Shown here: positions 7,194 through 15,126 of the stretch, one piece after another
How the letters are laid out: each line of letters opens with the position of its first letter
How positions within the stretch are numbered: the stretch's first letter is position 1
Assembly: GCA_003500135.1 (NCBI GenBank)
Contig: DNTA01000233.1
Span: 1-15,668 of the forward strand
From: Cytophagales bacterium
GTDB taxonomy: Bacteria > Bacteroidota > Bacteroidia > Cytophagales > Cyclobacteriaceae
DNA length: 15,668 nt
Direction: 5' to 3'
The notes under the pieces: generated by a model
Told to the model about the DNA's origin: nothing
What the model saw: the letters and a program-made list of their open reading frames with translations, nothing else
Database searches by the model: none
Made by a program: the position numbers and the translations under genes

Positions 7194-7997
7194 ATGTTAC
7201 CACAAATTCACTTATACACCACCTATTATCAGGAACATGATCCATTCCGAAATCAGGAATTAATTACCTGCCTTGAAAATAATCTGGCGAATGACAGTAT
7301 TAGTACCTTAACCGTATTGAACGAAGGAGGAGATCTTTCAGAGTTCAGAAACCCCAAGCTTCAGATTATTCCAATAAAGGGGCGACCAACTTATCAGGAT
7401 TTCATAGACTACATAAATGGTCATAAGCCACAGGAGGACCTTCATATAATTTCTAATACGGATATCTATTTTGATAAGCATATTGCAGTTTTACATTACC
7501 TGGATCTTAAGGAAACCTGCCTGGCCTTATCGCGCTGGGACACCACGGGTTTTAATAGGCCTAAACTTTATAATAAAAGCAGCAGTCAGGATGTATGGAT
7601 CTTTCAGGGAGCCATAAGTTCGGCACTGAAGGCAGATTTTCATTTAGGGGTGCCTCGCTGTGATAATCGCTTTATGTACGAATTAGAAGAAGCGGGTTAT
7701 AAGGTTTTAAATCCGGCTTTCAGTATAAAAGCTCTACATATTCATGAAGGGCAAAGACATCTGGAATATGATAGAGACGATAATTCCTTCAGTATTCCGC
7801 CCCCATATCGGTATAAATATCCGCATAACATTTATGGTTTATGGGCTACGCTTTTTTTTAACTGGACCCATAGCTGTAAATTAGGGCCGTACAGATATGA
7901 TCTCAAAAAACTAAACAGGTGGTGGGTAATAAGGCTCCCAAGAAAAATTTTGGAACTTTTAAGTGGTAAAAAAATGCCTCTAATTGGCTTTGATTAA
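7194..7997 (+). CDS. Putative GT-A-like glycosyltransferase of a poorly characterised family
   Basis: This 267-residue protein lacks the classic GT2 opening but has a patterned set of motifs: FRNQELITCLENN near the N-terminus, IISNTDIYFD (85-94) acting like a DxD site, CLALSRWD (109-116), SQDVWIF (131-137), GVPRCDNRFMYEL (152-164) and ALHIHEGQR (180-188). I associate this combination (SNxDIYFD, LSRW, SQDxWIF, GCDNR, KxxHxH) with a loosely annotated group of bacterial glycosyltransferase-like proteins. I cannot name a characterised member. The conserved Asp, His and Arg residues fit a nucleotide-sugar transferase, and position inside the cluster supports this. There is no signal peptide or membrane segment; the C-terminus is basic (YRYDLKKLNRWW). 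It could instead be a non-enzymatic or differently acting modifier. Confidence 0.6.
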   Translation: MLPQIHLYTTYYQEHDPFRNQELITCLENNLANDSISTLTVLNEGGDLSEFRNPKLQIIPIKGRPTYQDFIDYINGHKPQEDLHIISNTDIYFDKHIAVLHYLDLKETCLALSRWDTTGFNRPKLYNKSSSQDVWIFQGAISSALKADFHLGVPRCDNRFMYELEEAGYKVLNPAFSIKALHIHEGQRHLEYDRDDNSFSIPPPYRYKYPHNIYGLWATLFFNWTHSCKLGPYRYDLKKLNRWWVIRLPRKILELLSGKKMPLIGFD

Positions 7998-8017
7998 CTT
8001 TTTAACAGAATCGGTTC

Positions 8018-8722
8018 ATGATCATATTAAGTAACTCCCTTCCCAAAACAGGAAGTACATTATTGGCTCATTATCAGGAAGATATTTTACGTGAACTGAA
8101 TATTTATCATGGGCAAAAACGACTGGTAGGAAAGTTTGGAGGGCGTTACATCGATATTCCAACTAAAAAGAAATTACTTCAACTGTTCTATTTAAACCTA
8201 GGAAGAGGTTCACTTGTGGTAAAATGTCACTGGCGACAAGATAAACTGCTAAATTTCGCTCTCACGTTGCCACATGTAAAGATGACGGTTTGCTATCGTG
8301 ATCCGCGCGATATCATATTGTCAATGATAGATCACGGTGAGAGAACCAGAAAGGGGTTAGATCCTTCGGGGGCATTTTCAGAATGTTATGAGGTAAGTGA
8401 TTTGATTCCCAGGGCAGTCGATCTTATGAAGCAATTAGAAGAATGGCGATCACAAAAAAATGTTCATTTGATCAGATATGAGGAGCTGGTATCAGATCCT
8501 GCTAAAGCAATTGAAGAAATGTCGACATTTTTAAACCTTAGTATCGATTCGAGAATAATAGAAAAAATTATCTTAAAGCGAGAGTCCATCAAAAAAGGGT
8601 CTCATAATTTTAATAAGGGAACAATTTGCCGCTGGAGATCAGAGATGTCACCGCAACAACAGAAGGAATGTCTAAGCGCTTTGAAACCATATCTAGTAAC
8701 ATTTGATTATGACCTTAGATAA
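8018..8722 (+). CDS. PAPS-dependent sulfotransferase (second, cytosolic SULT-like type)
   Basis: This 234-residue protein starts almost directly with the phosphosulfate-binding loop NSLPKTGSTLL (6-16; Lys10 at the catalytic P-loop position). It continues with a VVKCHW segment (67-72), whose His71 is a candidate catalytic base, and the 3'-phosphate-binding motif TVCYRDPRDIILSM (90-103; Arg94 and Ser102). NKGTICRWR (199-207) corresponds to the RKGxxGDWK element near the C-terminus of cytosolic sulfotransferases. All PAPS-contact elements are therefore present despite the small size. The likely reaction is sulfate transfer to a sugar hydroxyl of the polysaccharide or its precursor. Its motifs differ clearly from the sulfotransferase at 1896 (PKTGST against QKCGTT, no KEPxFF), so the two probably sulfate different positions or residues. 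Its end overlaps the next gene's ATG by 14 bp. Confidence 0.85.
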   Translation: MIILSNSLPKTGSTLLAHYQEDILRELNIYHGQKRLVGKFGGRYIDIPTKKKLLQLFYLNLGRGSLVVKCHWRQDKLLNFALTLPHVKMTVCYRDPRDIILSMIDHGERTRKGLDPSGAFSECYEVSDLIPRAVDLMKQLEEWRSQKNVHLIRYEELVSDPAKAIEEMSTFLNLSIDSRIIEKIILKRESIKKGSHNFNKGTICRWRSEMSPQQQKECLSALKPYLVTFDYDLR

Positions 8723-9677
8723 AGGAACAACAGAGTCTAAAAATTGCATCTATTTAGCCGAGGTAAATGAATCGGAATCAAGACCATTTTGGTCGGTGAT
8801 CATCCCAACCTATAATTGTGCCGAGTATTTAAGGGAGTGTCTGGAAAGCGTTTTGATTCAGGACCCAGGTGAGGACCAGATGCAGATCATAGTGGTGGAT
8901 GATCACTCCACCGAAGACGACCCTGAGGAAGTGGTTAATACCTTAGCTAAGGACAGAGTGCAGTTTATCAGGCAGGCACAGAATGTGGGGAAGGTACGAA
9001 ATTATGAAGCTGGATTGGAAGCTTCAAAGGGAAAGGTTATCCATCTGCTGCATGGAGATGACCGTGTTCGTGACGGCTTTTATGAGACCATGCAGCTACT
9101 ATTATCGAATCATCCGAATGCACAGGCAAGCTTTTGCCGTTCTATGTATATAAATGCTCAAGGTCTTTGGACAGGCATAACTGGCATGATCCAGGACCAA
9201 GATGGTATTGTTCCTGATATGTTGGAACGTTTATATGTCAACCAACTTATTCAAACACCTTCAATGGTGGTTAGACGTGAGGTTTATGAAACCATTGGGA
9301 CATTTGATAGACGACTAAATGCTATGGAGGACTGGGAGATGTGGATAAGAATAGCTAGCCACTTTCCAATTTCTTGTTCAAATTCTGTTTTAGCTGAGTA
9401 TAGAACTCATGATGAGAATGCTACTGTTTCTACATTTGTAGATGGATCTGCACTTACTATCCATCAGGACCTTTTTAAAATTGTTGATAGTTATATAGAT
9501 GACAAGATTAAGCTTAATCTTTTAAAAAAGCGCCGTAAAAATCAGGCCTATTTCCTCTACCAATCTTTAATTCAACTTGAGGGAAAACTTCCTCAAAAAG
9601 TAAAAAATGCAATAAAATTTAGAATGTTTTGTCTTGATCCTGGAATTAGAACAGCATTAAAAGTATTAACGAACTAA
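8709..9677 (+). CDS. GT2 family glycosyltransferase
   Basis: From the ATG at 8709 the protein has 322 residues; a TTG two codons earlier is less likely. After an unusual leader of about 26 residues comes the GT2 core: WSVIIPTYNCAEYL (28-41), IIVVDDHSTEDD (60-71), NVGKVRNYEAGLEASKG (92-108), and LLHGDD (113-118) in place of the usual DADD. HGDD is a known variant in GT2 subgroups. TPSMVVRREVYETIG and AMEDWEMWIRIA provide the acceptor-side and ED motifs, so the domain appears complete. It probably acts in the cytoplasm on the lipid-linked glycan. It overlaps the preceding sulfotransferase by 14 bp and ends six bases before the MBOAT gene, so all three should share a transcript. The last 300 bp or so look markedly more AT-rich than the first 400 bp, hinting at mosaic origin. 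Confidence 0.88.
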   Translation: MTLDKGTTESKNCIYLAEVNESESRPFWSVIIPTYNCAEYLRECLESVLIQDPGEDQMQIIVVDDHSTEDDPEEVVNTLAKDRVQFIRQAQNVGKVRNYEAGLEASKGKVIHLLHGDDRVRDGFYETMQLLLSNHPNAQASFCRSMYINAQGLWTGITGMIQDQDGIVPDMLERLYVNQLIQTPSMVVRREVYETIGTFDRRLNAMEDWEMWIRIASHFPISCSNSVLAEYRTHDENATVSTFVDGSALTIHQDLFKIVDSYIDDKIKLNLLKKRRKNQAYFLYQSLIQLEGKLPQKVKNAIKFRMFCLDPGIRTALKVLTN

Positions 9678-9683
9678 AATTTC

Positions 9684-11141
9684 ATGCTTTTTAATTCCAT
9701 AGACTTTGCCATTTTCTTACCAATCGTTTTCGTCCTGTATTGGTTTGTGTGCAAAAACAATTTAAAGTTGCAAAATGCGCTGCTAGTCGCAGCCAGTTAT
9801 GTGTTTTATGGCTGGTGGGATTGGCGCTTTCTGAGCCTAATTGTGTTTAGTACATTGGTTGATTACACCATAGGGTTACAATTATATAAGGCGAAGAAAG
9901 AACGAAAACGAAAAGTATTGTTATGGACGAGTATTCTGGTAAATCTAGGGTTTTTAGGCTTTTTTAAATACTACAATTTTTTCGTGGACAATTTTGTACA
10001 GGCCTTCCGTTGGTTTGGGCAGGAGATCCAACCTAATAGTCTGGACATTATATTACCGGTAGGGATCAGTTTTTATACCTTTCAAACATTAAGCTATACA
10101 ATTGATGTATACAGGAAGAAACTGGAGCCGACCAAAGATATTCTTGCATTTGCAGCCTTTGTCAGTTTCTTTCCTCAATTAGTAGCCGGGCCTATTGAGC
10201 GCGCAACAAACCTCTTGCCACAGTTCTATACCCCCCGTCGCTTTAAGTTTGTTAATATCCAATTCGGGTTTATTCGAATTTTATGGGGATTATTTAAAAA
10301 AGTAGTTATTGCCGATCGTGTGGCCCTTTTGGTCAATACGGTGTATAACGATCCCGGAGCACATGGCGGACTCCATTATGCGTTGGCAACGGTCCTGTTT
10401 GCTTTTCAGATCTATTGCGATTTTTCGGGGTATTCAGATATTGCCATTGGAACTGCCCGATTATTTGATTTTAAACTAATGGAGAACTTCAGGTCGCCTT
10501 ATTTCTCAAGATCTCTGGGAGAGTTCTGGAGGCGCTGGCATATCTCATTGTCTACCTGGTTCAGAGATTATGTTTACATTCCACTTGGCGGCAACAGAGT
10601 ATCGAAGGGGCGTTTACGTATCAACTTATTGATCGTTTTTATCGTCAGTGGATTTTGGCATGGTGCTAAATGGACCTTTATAATCTGGGGAGCCTTGCAT
10701 GGACTAATACTAATCATGGAGAATCTATTGAAAGTGCATAAGCATCGCTTTATAAAAGGGCAGTTTAAGGCCTTAGACTACGTACATATACTGTTCACCT
10801 TTTTTATTACTTGCATTGCCTGGATATTTTTTAGGGCCAACAACGTCAATGAAGCCTTTGAAATGGTGACCGGACTTTTAGATATTTCTCAACCATTAGC
10901 TACTACTTTTAGAGGGAGGACCTTATATTTGGGGGCGCCGCTTTGGGAGTTTGTGGCTTGCTTTGTGCTGATTATTTTGCTGTTGACAATCGAAAGCTTC
11001 ATCATTAAACGCAAACTTTCTGAAATGCAACTGATCAAACGACCTCTGCCAGTGCGCTGGGCGGTCTTAATGATCCTGATCCTTGGGATTCTGATCTTTG
11101 GTTCGTTTGAGGTTAATGAGTTTATTTATTTTCAGTTTTAA
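9684..11141 (+). CDS. MBOAT family membrane-bound O-acyltransferase (AlgI/DltB-like)
   Basis: This 485-residue polytopic membrane protein matches the AlgI length class. Hydrophobic segments alternate throughout, starting with IFLPIVFVLYWFV. Diagnostic blocks are ILPVGISFYTFQTLSY (123-138), FFPQLVAGPIER (162-173), FQIYCDFSGYSDIAIG (241-256), EFWRRWHISLSTWFRDYVYI (280-299) and SGFWHGAKWTFIIWGALHG (322-340), with His326 as the conserved catalytic histidine and His286 in the second conserved site. In the AlgI, PatA and DltB systems these proteins move an acyl group, usually acetyl, from a cytoplasmic donor across the membrane for attachment to an extracytoplasmic glycan, working with an SGNH-type partner. 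The next gene encodes such a partner, four bases downstream. In this cluster the substrate is presumably the exported polysaccharide. The acyl donor is inferred, not shown. Confidence 0.93.
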   Translation: MLFNSIDFAIFLPIVFVLYWFVCKNNLKLQNALLVAASYVFYGWWDWRFLSLIVFSTLVDYTIGLQLYKAKKERKRKVLLWTSILVNLGFLGFFKYYNFFVDNFVQAFRWFGQEIQPNSLDIILPVGISFYTFQTLSYTIDVYRKKLEPTKDILAFAAFVSFFPQLVAGPIERATNLLPQFYTPRRFKFVNIQFGFIRILWGLFKKVVIADRVALLVNTVYNDPGAHGGLHYALATVLFAFQIYCDFSGYSDIAIGTARLFDFKLMENFRSPYFSRSLGEFWRRWHISLSTWFRDYVYIPLGGNRVSKGRLRINLLIVFIVSGFWHGAKWTFIIWGALHGLILIMENLLKVHKHRFIKGQFKALDYVHILFTFFITCIAWIFFRANNVNEAFEMVTGLLDISQPLATTFRGRTLYLGAPLWEFVACFVLIILLLTIESFIIKRKLSEMQLIKRPLPVRWAVLMILILGILIFGSFEVNEFIYFQF

Positions 11142-11145
11142 GCAA

Positions 11146-12132
11146 ATGTTAGCGCTCAAGAAAGAATATCGCAAATTTTGGCTCGGGACAATCACATTTT
11201 CGTTATGCACTGCTTTATTGCTATTTCTTCTCGAATGGACACTTGCTTTTTTTGTAAGCCACTCAAACAATGCACAGACTGGGAAGGTAAATTTGATCAT
11301 GAATAGGGCTGTTGACCCTGAGCTGATGATTATGGGGTCATCAGTGGCTGAAGTGGGGATTGATCCGCTTCTCATCGAAAAAGAAATGCAATTAACGGCA
11401 TACAATCTGGCCATTGACGGAACAGCCCTGCCGAGGAGTGAGTATCTACTTGATAATTTTCTTGATTACTCACAGAACTGCCAAACAATACTCATTGGTA
11501 TGGCATTTTTCTCGTTGGAAGAGCTGCAGGAGATGCATGCTCCCGAACGATTTATTGCCCACAAATCCAACCGCTATATCAAAGACAATGTGAAGCGATT
11601 ATCGCCTGACCTCTATGCAAAACTGTATCGCGTTCCTTTTTATACCTTTATAGCTGCCAATCACACCTATTATAAAAATGCGGGAATTGGTTTAAATAAC
11701 TGGTACAAAAGCATTGGATTATACGATGAGGTGCATCAGGGATATGTCCCTCGGTTTATCTCCTATGAAGATACAAGAGCCACAGGTAATCAAATGAGAT
11801 TAACCATATCTGAAAAAACCATTGCAATGTACCGGCGAATCATTCAAAAAATAAAAAATAAGAATATCGACCCGGTATTGGTTCTCACACCCATGCACGT
11901 GAATGGACAGAGTAATTTTTCAAATTTTACTGAATTAAGAAGGGCACTTTATGATCTTTCTTATGAGATGAACGTAAAGTTTTTTGATTTTTCTGAACAC
12001 CCTATCACACAGGATACAAGTTTCTACTACAACAACGGGCATTTGAATAATACCGGAGCTCAGTTGTTTACAAAGGCCATCTGTGATAGTTTAAAATCGA
12101 AACCCCTAACAACAAACCTGAGAAAAAGATGA
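11146..12132 (+). CDS. Membrane-anchored SGNH-like protein, likely partner of the MBOAT acyltransferase
   Basis: The ATG at 11146 was chosen because it follows the MBOAT stop by four bases and gives a clean signal anchor: a basic start (LKKEYRK) then a hydrophobic stretch at about 12-37. An ATG at 11116 and a TTG at 11098 would overlap the MBOAT gene. The 328-residue protein then shows LMIMGSSVAEVGIDP with GSS at 64-66 (block I, nucleophile Ser65), YNLAIDGTALPRSEYLL, PVLVLTPMH, and GHLNNTGAQLF (298-308, block V, His299). This is the layout of AlgJ/AlgX, DltD and DUF1574-like SGNH proteins, whose domain sits in the periplasm and hands the acyl group to the glycan. The residue three before His299, normally the Asp of the DxxH pair, is Asn296, so the triad looks altered. 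The protein might work as a Ser-His dyad or only as a binding partner. Confidence 0.78.
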   Translation: MLALKKEYRKFWLGTITFSLCTALLLFLLEWTLAFFVSHSNNAQTGKVNLIMNRAVDPELMIMGSSVAEVGIDPLLIEKEMQLTAYNLAIDGTALPRSEYLLDNFLDYSQNCQTILIGMAFFSLEELQEMHAPERFIAHKSNRYIKDNVKRLSPDLYAKLYRVPFYTFIAANHTYYKNAGIGLNNWYKSIGLYDEVHQGYVPRFISYEDTRATGNQMRLTISEKTIAMYRRIIQKIKNKNIDPVLVLTPMHVNGQSNFSNFTELRRALYDLSYEMNVKFFDFSEHPITQDTSFYYNNGHLNNTGAQLFTKAICDSLKSKPLTTNLRKR

Positions 12133-13007
12133 AGTCTCACCCCAAAGTCTCTGTACTCACAACCGTTTACAACAGAGAAAAATACCTGGCGGCCTGCATT
12201 GAAAGTGTTTTGGCTTCGACCTTTCAGGATTGGGAGCTTATCGTAGTCGATGATCAGTCTGCTGACAATTCGGTTGCCATTGCCAGGAGCTATGCTGTCA
12301 AGGACCAGAGAATCAGAGTTTTTGTTAATGAGACCAATTTAGGGGATTATCCGAATCGAAATAAGGCTGCCTCGTATGCAAGGGGAACCTATTTAAAGTA
12401 TCTGGATGCGGATGATTTGATTTATCCTCATGGGCTTGAGATCATGGTACATACCATGGAGCAGTTTCCGGAGGCGGCAATGGGTATCTCTCAGCAAGTT
12501 GCCGAAGATGTGAAGCCCTATCCCTTCCTTATGACACCTAAAGAAATATTTGAAAGAGAGTTTTTACAAAGAGGGGTGTTGGGTTTGGGTCCAACTGCGA
12601 CTATTATTAGGCGTAAGGCCTTTGAAATGCTAGATGGTTTTTCTGGGACTAGGTATATTGGAGATATGGAAATGTGGTACAAAATAGCACTCAAATATAG
12701 CATGGTAAAAATGGTCCCTGGTTTGATATACTGGCGTCAACATGAAGATCAGGAAATATCTAAGGGATTAGAAAGTTATTTTTATTTGGAGAATACATTT
12801 AAATTTCAAATTGAAACGCTCGAATATAAAGACCTTCCTATGGAGGAAGAAGACCGTAGGACGGCTTTGAATCTTGTGAAGAAACGATTTGCAAGAAATA
12901 TATTTAGAATGGTTAAACAGGGGAAAATTAAGGCGGCCAATAAAGTTCGACAAGCTTGTTCATTATCTTGGCCAGCATTGTTGAAATTTGCAATAACTAA
13001 AGGATGA
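12129..13007 (+). CDS. GT2 family glycosyltransferase
   Basis: This 292-residue protein starts at an ATG that overlaps the SGNH gene's stop as ATGA. The GT2 core is complete: VSVLTTVYNREKYL (7-20), ELIVVDDQSADNS (36-48), NLGDYPNRNKAASYARG (70-86) and YLKYLDADD (88-96) with DxD at Asp93-Asp95. Later, GPTATIIRRKAFEML and GDMEMWYKIAL give the acceptor and ED-type region. There is no membrane segment. It ends by ATGA overlap with a second GT2 gene whose DADD context (YIQYLDADDLL) is very similar, so the two may be related by duplication. Composition shifts to more AT-rich from about 12590 onward. The sugar and linkage are unknown. Confidence 0.9.
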   Translation: MKSHPKVSVLTTVYNREKYLAACIESVLASTFQDWELIVVDDQSADNSVAIARSYAVKDQRIRVFVNETNLGDYPNRNKAASYARGTYLKYLDADDLIYPHGLEIMVHTMEQFPEAAMGISQQVAEDVKPYPFLMTPKEIFEREFLQRGVLGLGPTATIIRRKAFEMLDGFSGTRYIGDMEMWYKIALKYSMVKMVPGLIYWRQHEDQEISKGLESYFYLENTFKFQIETLEYKDLPMEEEDRRTALNLVKKRFARNIFRMVKQGKIKAANKVRQACSLSWPALLKFAITKG

Positions 13008-13948
13008 GGGAAAAGGTCTCAATTATTATTCCGCTTCACAATAATGCCGCTTACATCGAGGAGGCCATAAATTCGTGTTTGCATCAAACTCATCGTAATA
13101 TTGAGATCATAGTGGTGGAAAACGGCTCTACCGATGACAGTCTTGCAGTAGTACAACAGGTGAAATCAGATCAATTAAAGATATTCTCCATTGGAGCAGC
13201 TTCATCTGCAATTGCTCGAAATTTTGGGTTTAAGCAAGCAACAGGGACCTATATTCAGTATCTGGATGCCGACGATTTATTGAGTAAAAATAAAATTGAA
13301 TCTCAATTAAATTTGATTTCAGAGTATTCAAAAGAAACACTGGTCACTTGTCCCTGGGGGAAATTTTCAAGACTTAGTTCTGAAGCGGTTTTTAAACCAG
13401 ATCGGGTATGGCAAGACTATCAGCAACCCATTGAATGGCTTATTGACTCCTGGAGCGATGGGGGTATGATGCAAACAGCCTGTTGGTTAACACACCGCAC
13501 TTTAATTGAAAAAGCAGGACCATGGAACGAACAGTTGAAGCAAAACCCAAATGATGACGGAGAGTTTTTTTGCAGAGTGATCTTAAATGCCAATCAAATA
13601 CTATTTGACTCCCATAGTAAGGTGTTTTACAGAGAACCAGCAAATACCAATGTAAGTACTAACAGAAGCAGATTGGCTATGGAATCCTTACTAAATTCAT
13701 TGCATGCGTATGAAACTGAAATTTTCAAGATGGAAAACACAGAGCGCGTTAGGCGGGCACGGGCATATAATTATGCAAGATATATTTATGAACTGTATCC
13801 GAGAGAGAAGGACCTGATTGAAAGGGCCCAGGCATATCTTAAGGCTCTTAAGGTCCATACACCTGCAGTTGGGGGAAAGAACTTTAAAATGCTGTGCAAA
13901 ATTCTTGGATTTCAAAATGCTCTTGCCACTCGGGGACTGTTTAGTTAA
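13004..13948 (+). CDS. GT2 family glycosyltransferase
   Basis: This 314-residue protein is coupled to the previous gene by an ATGA overlap. The core reads VSIIIPLHNNAAYI (5-18), IEIIVVENGSTDDS (33-46), SAIARNFGFKQATG (68-81) and YIQYLDADDLL (83-93) with DxD at Asp88-Asp90. In the second motif the usual VVDDGS is VVENGS: a Glu and an Asn replace the two acidic residues that commonly contact the nucleotide uracil and ribose. VVENGS occurs in functional GT2 enzymes, so activity is not ruled out. Later sections include MQTACWLTHRTLIEKAGPW and NPNDDGEFFCRVI, the acceptor-side and acidic motif. A basic, Tyr-rich C-terminus follows. It likely adds one sugar of the repeat unit at the cytoplasmic face. 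Confidence 0.88.
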   Translation: MREKVSIIIPLHNNAAYIEEAINSCLHQTHRNIEIIVVENGSTDDSLAVVQQVKSDQLKIFSIGAASSAIARNFGFKQATGTYIQYLDADDLLSKNKIESQLNLISEYSKETLVTCPWGKFSRLSSEAVFKPDRVWQDYQQPIEWLIDSWSDGGMMQTACWLTHRTLIEKAGPWNEQLKQNPNDDGEFFCRVILNANQILFDSHSKVFYREPANTNVSTNRSRLAMESLLNSLHAYETEIFKMENTERVRRARAYNYARYIYELYPREKDLIERAQAYLKALKVHTPAVGGKNFKMLCKILGFQNALATRGLFS

Positions 13949-14025
13949 TTTGGAGCTTCCGGAGTTTAAACTTGAAGAATGAGTTTGGTTATGATGAATT
14001 ATAAAAAGGCTTAGCACAGAAATTA

Positions 14026-15126
14026 GTGAATATCACGTATATATCAAATATTCCAGTGAATGAATTTAGTGGAGGTATGTCCGGTATCAACAGAGCCGTA
14101 CACGATCAATTAAAGCGATATCACAACATTTCTGACTATTGTTTGATCGACCCGGAAATTGATCTTCTGGCGAAAATCAGATCCAAGGCATTGAGGATGT
14201 TAGGATTTAAAGCTAACTATCACTTTTTTTCGAATAAGAGACTCCAAATTATAGCAAACCAAATAGAGACTTTAAACACCTCATCGGAAGCCATGTTTTT
14301 CATGGGATTCACACAGTGGATCAGATCCAAACCCAATTGTCCTTACTACTGTTATAACGACGCCTGTTTTGGCACTTATGTGGAGTATTACAATAATAAA
14401 TCTGAGTTTAAGGAAAGGGATCTGGAACGTATTTTCAATTTAGAAAAAAAATGGCTTGAGGGAGCAGAGATCGTTTTTTTCAATTCTCAATGGGCCCTGG
14501 AAGAAACGAAGCGCTTATATGGGATGCGAGGCGATAATTTCGTGAATGCCGGAGTGGGAGGCTTTATTTCTATACCTGAGCGGGATTTTTATGAGTCTGG
14601 TTACAACTTTTTGTTTATTTCTCGTGAGTTTATCCCTAAAGGTGGTCTGATTGTGTTGGAAGCCTTTAAAAAGGTAAAAGAAATCGAACCTTCGGCAGAG
14701 TTATGGATAGCAGGAGAGGTGCCTCCACAATCCATTGAATTGTCTGATGGGGTTCACTATAAAGGGTTTTTTGATAAAACGATCCCGGAACAAAAGCATC
14801 AACTGGAAGCACTGTTTAAGCGATCATTTGCTTTGGTGCACCCCACCTTAAAGGATACAACAACCCTTGTTATTAGCGAGCTGGCCTATTACGGCTGTCC
14901 GGCCATTTCCAGCAATCGATTTGCCATCCCGGAATTCGTAAAACCAGATAAAACCGGTTTGCTTCTTGAAGACCCAGAGAGCCCTGAAGAGGTGGCAGCT
15001 TGCATGATAAAACTTATTCAAAATGTGGATTATCCGGTTATGAGAAGGGAAACCAGAAAGAATATATTAAATAACCACACCTGGGATATGGTTGGAGATA
15101 GAATACATCATGCAATTAACAGATAA
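14026..15126 (+). CDS. GT4-like (GT-B fold) glycosyltransferase
   Basis: This 366-residue protein starts at GTG. No ATG lies in frame upstream, and MNITYISNIPVNEFSGGMSGINRAV is a good GT4 N-terminus, with the Gly pair (16-17) where GT4 enzymes bind the acceptor side. The C-terminal half shows VFFNSQWALEE (149-160), YNFLFISREFIPKGGLIVLEAF (193-214), AELWIAGEVP and LVHPTLKDTTTLVISELAYYGCPAIS (270-295). The usual EX7E is DX7E here (Asp277 and Glu285). It is followed by IPEFV and TGLLLEDPESPEE, the standard ending with a donor-binding loop. It most likely acts in the cytoplasm with a nucleotide sugar. A 77-bp gap precedes it with no convincing promoter; a perfect 10-bp palindrome (AGTTTAAACT, 13963-13972) lies in that gap. 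Its stop overlaps the next gene by 17 bp. Confidence 0.86.
   Translation: MNITYISNIPVNEFSGGMSGINRAVHDQLKRYHNISDYCLIDPEIDLLAKIRSKALRMLGFKANYHFFSNKRLQIIANQIETLNTSSEAMFFMGFTQWIRSKPNCPYYCYNDACFGTYVEYYNNKSEFKERDLERIFNLEKKWLEGAEIVFFNSQWALEETKRLYGMRGDNFVNAGVGGFISIPERDFYESGYNFLFISREFIPKGGLIVLEAFKKVKEIEPSAELWIAGEVPPQSIELSDGVHYKGFFDKTIPEQKHQLEALFKRSFALVHPTLKDTTTLVISELAYYGCPAISSNRFAIPEFVKPDKTGLLLEDPESPEEVAACMIKLIQNVDYPVMRRETRKNILNNHTWDMVGDRIHHAINR

Noticed and set aside
11067..11414. 115-residue open frame on the - strand
   Set aside because: Lies antisense across the MBOAT/SGNH junction, with no recognisable domain; shadow of the + strand genes.
13963..13972. AGTTTAAACT palindrome in the 77-bp gap
   Set aside because: Only 10 bp and AT-rich; no flanking operator or terminator features.
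13949..13974. TTTG then TAAACTTG as a promoter for the GT4 gene
   Set aside because: Spacing of 14 is too short against the usual 19 or so, and the -7 element has a mismatch.
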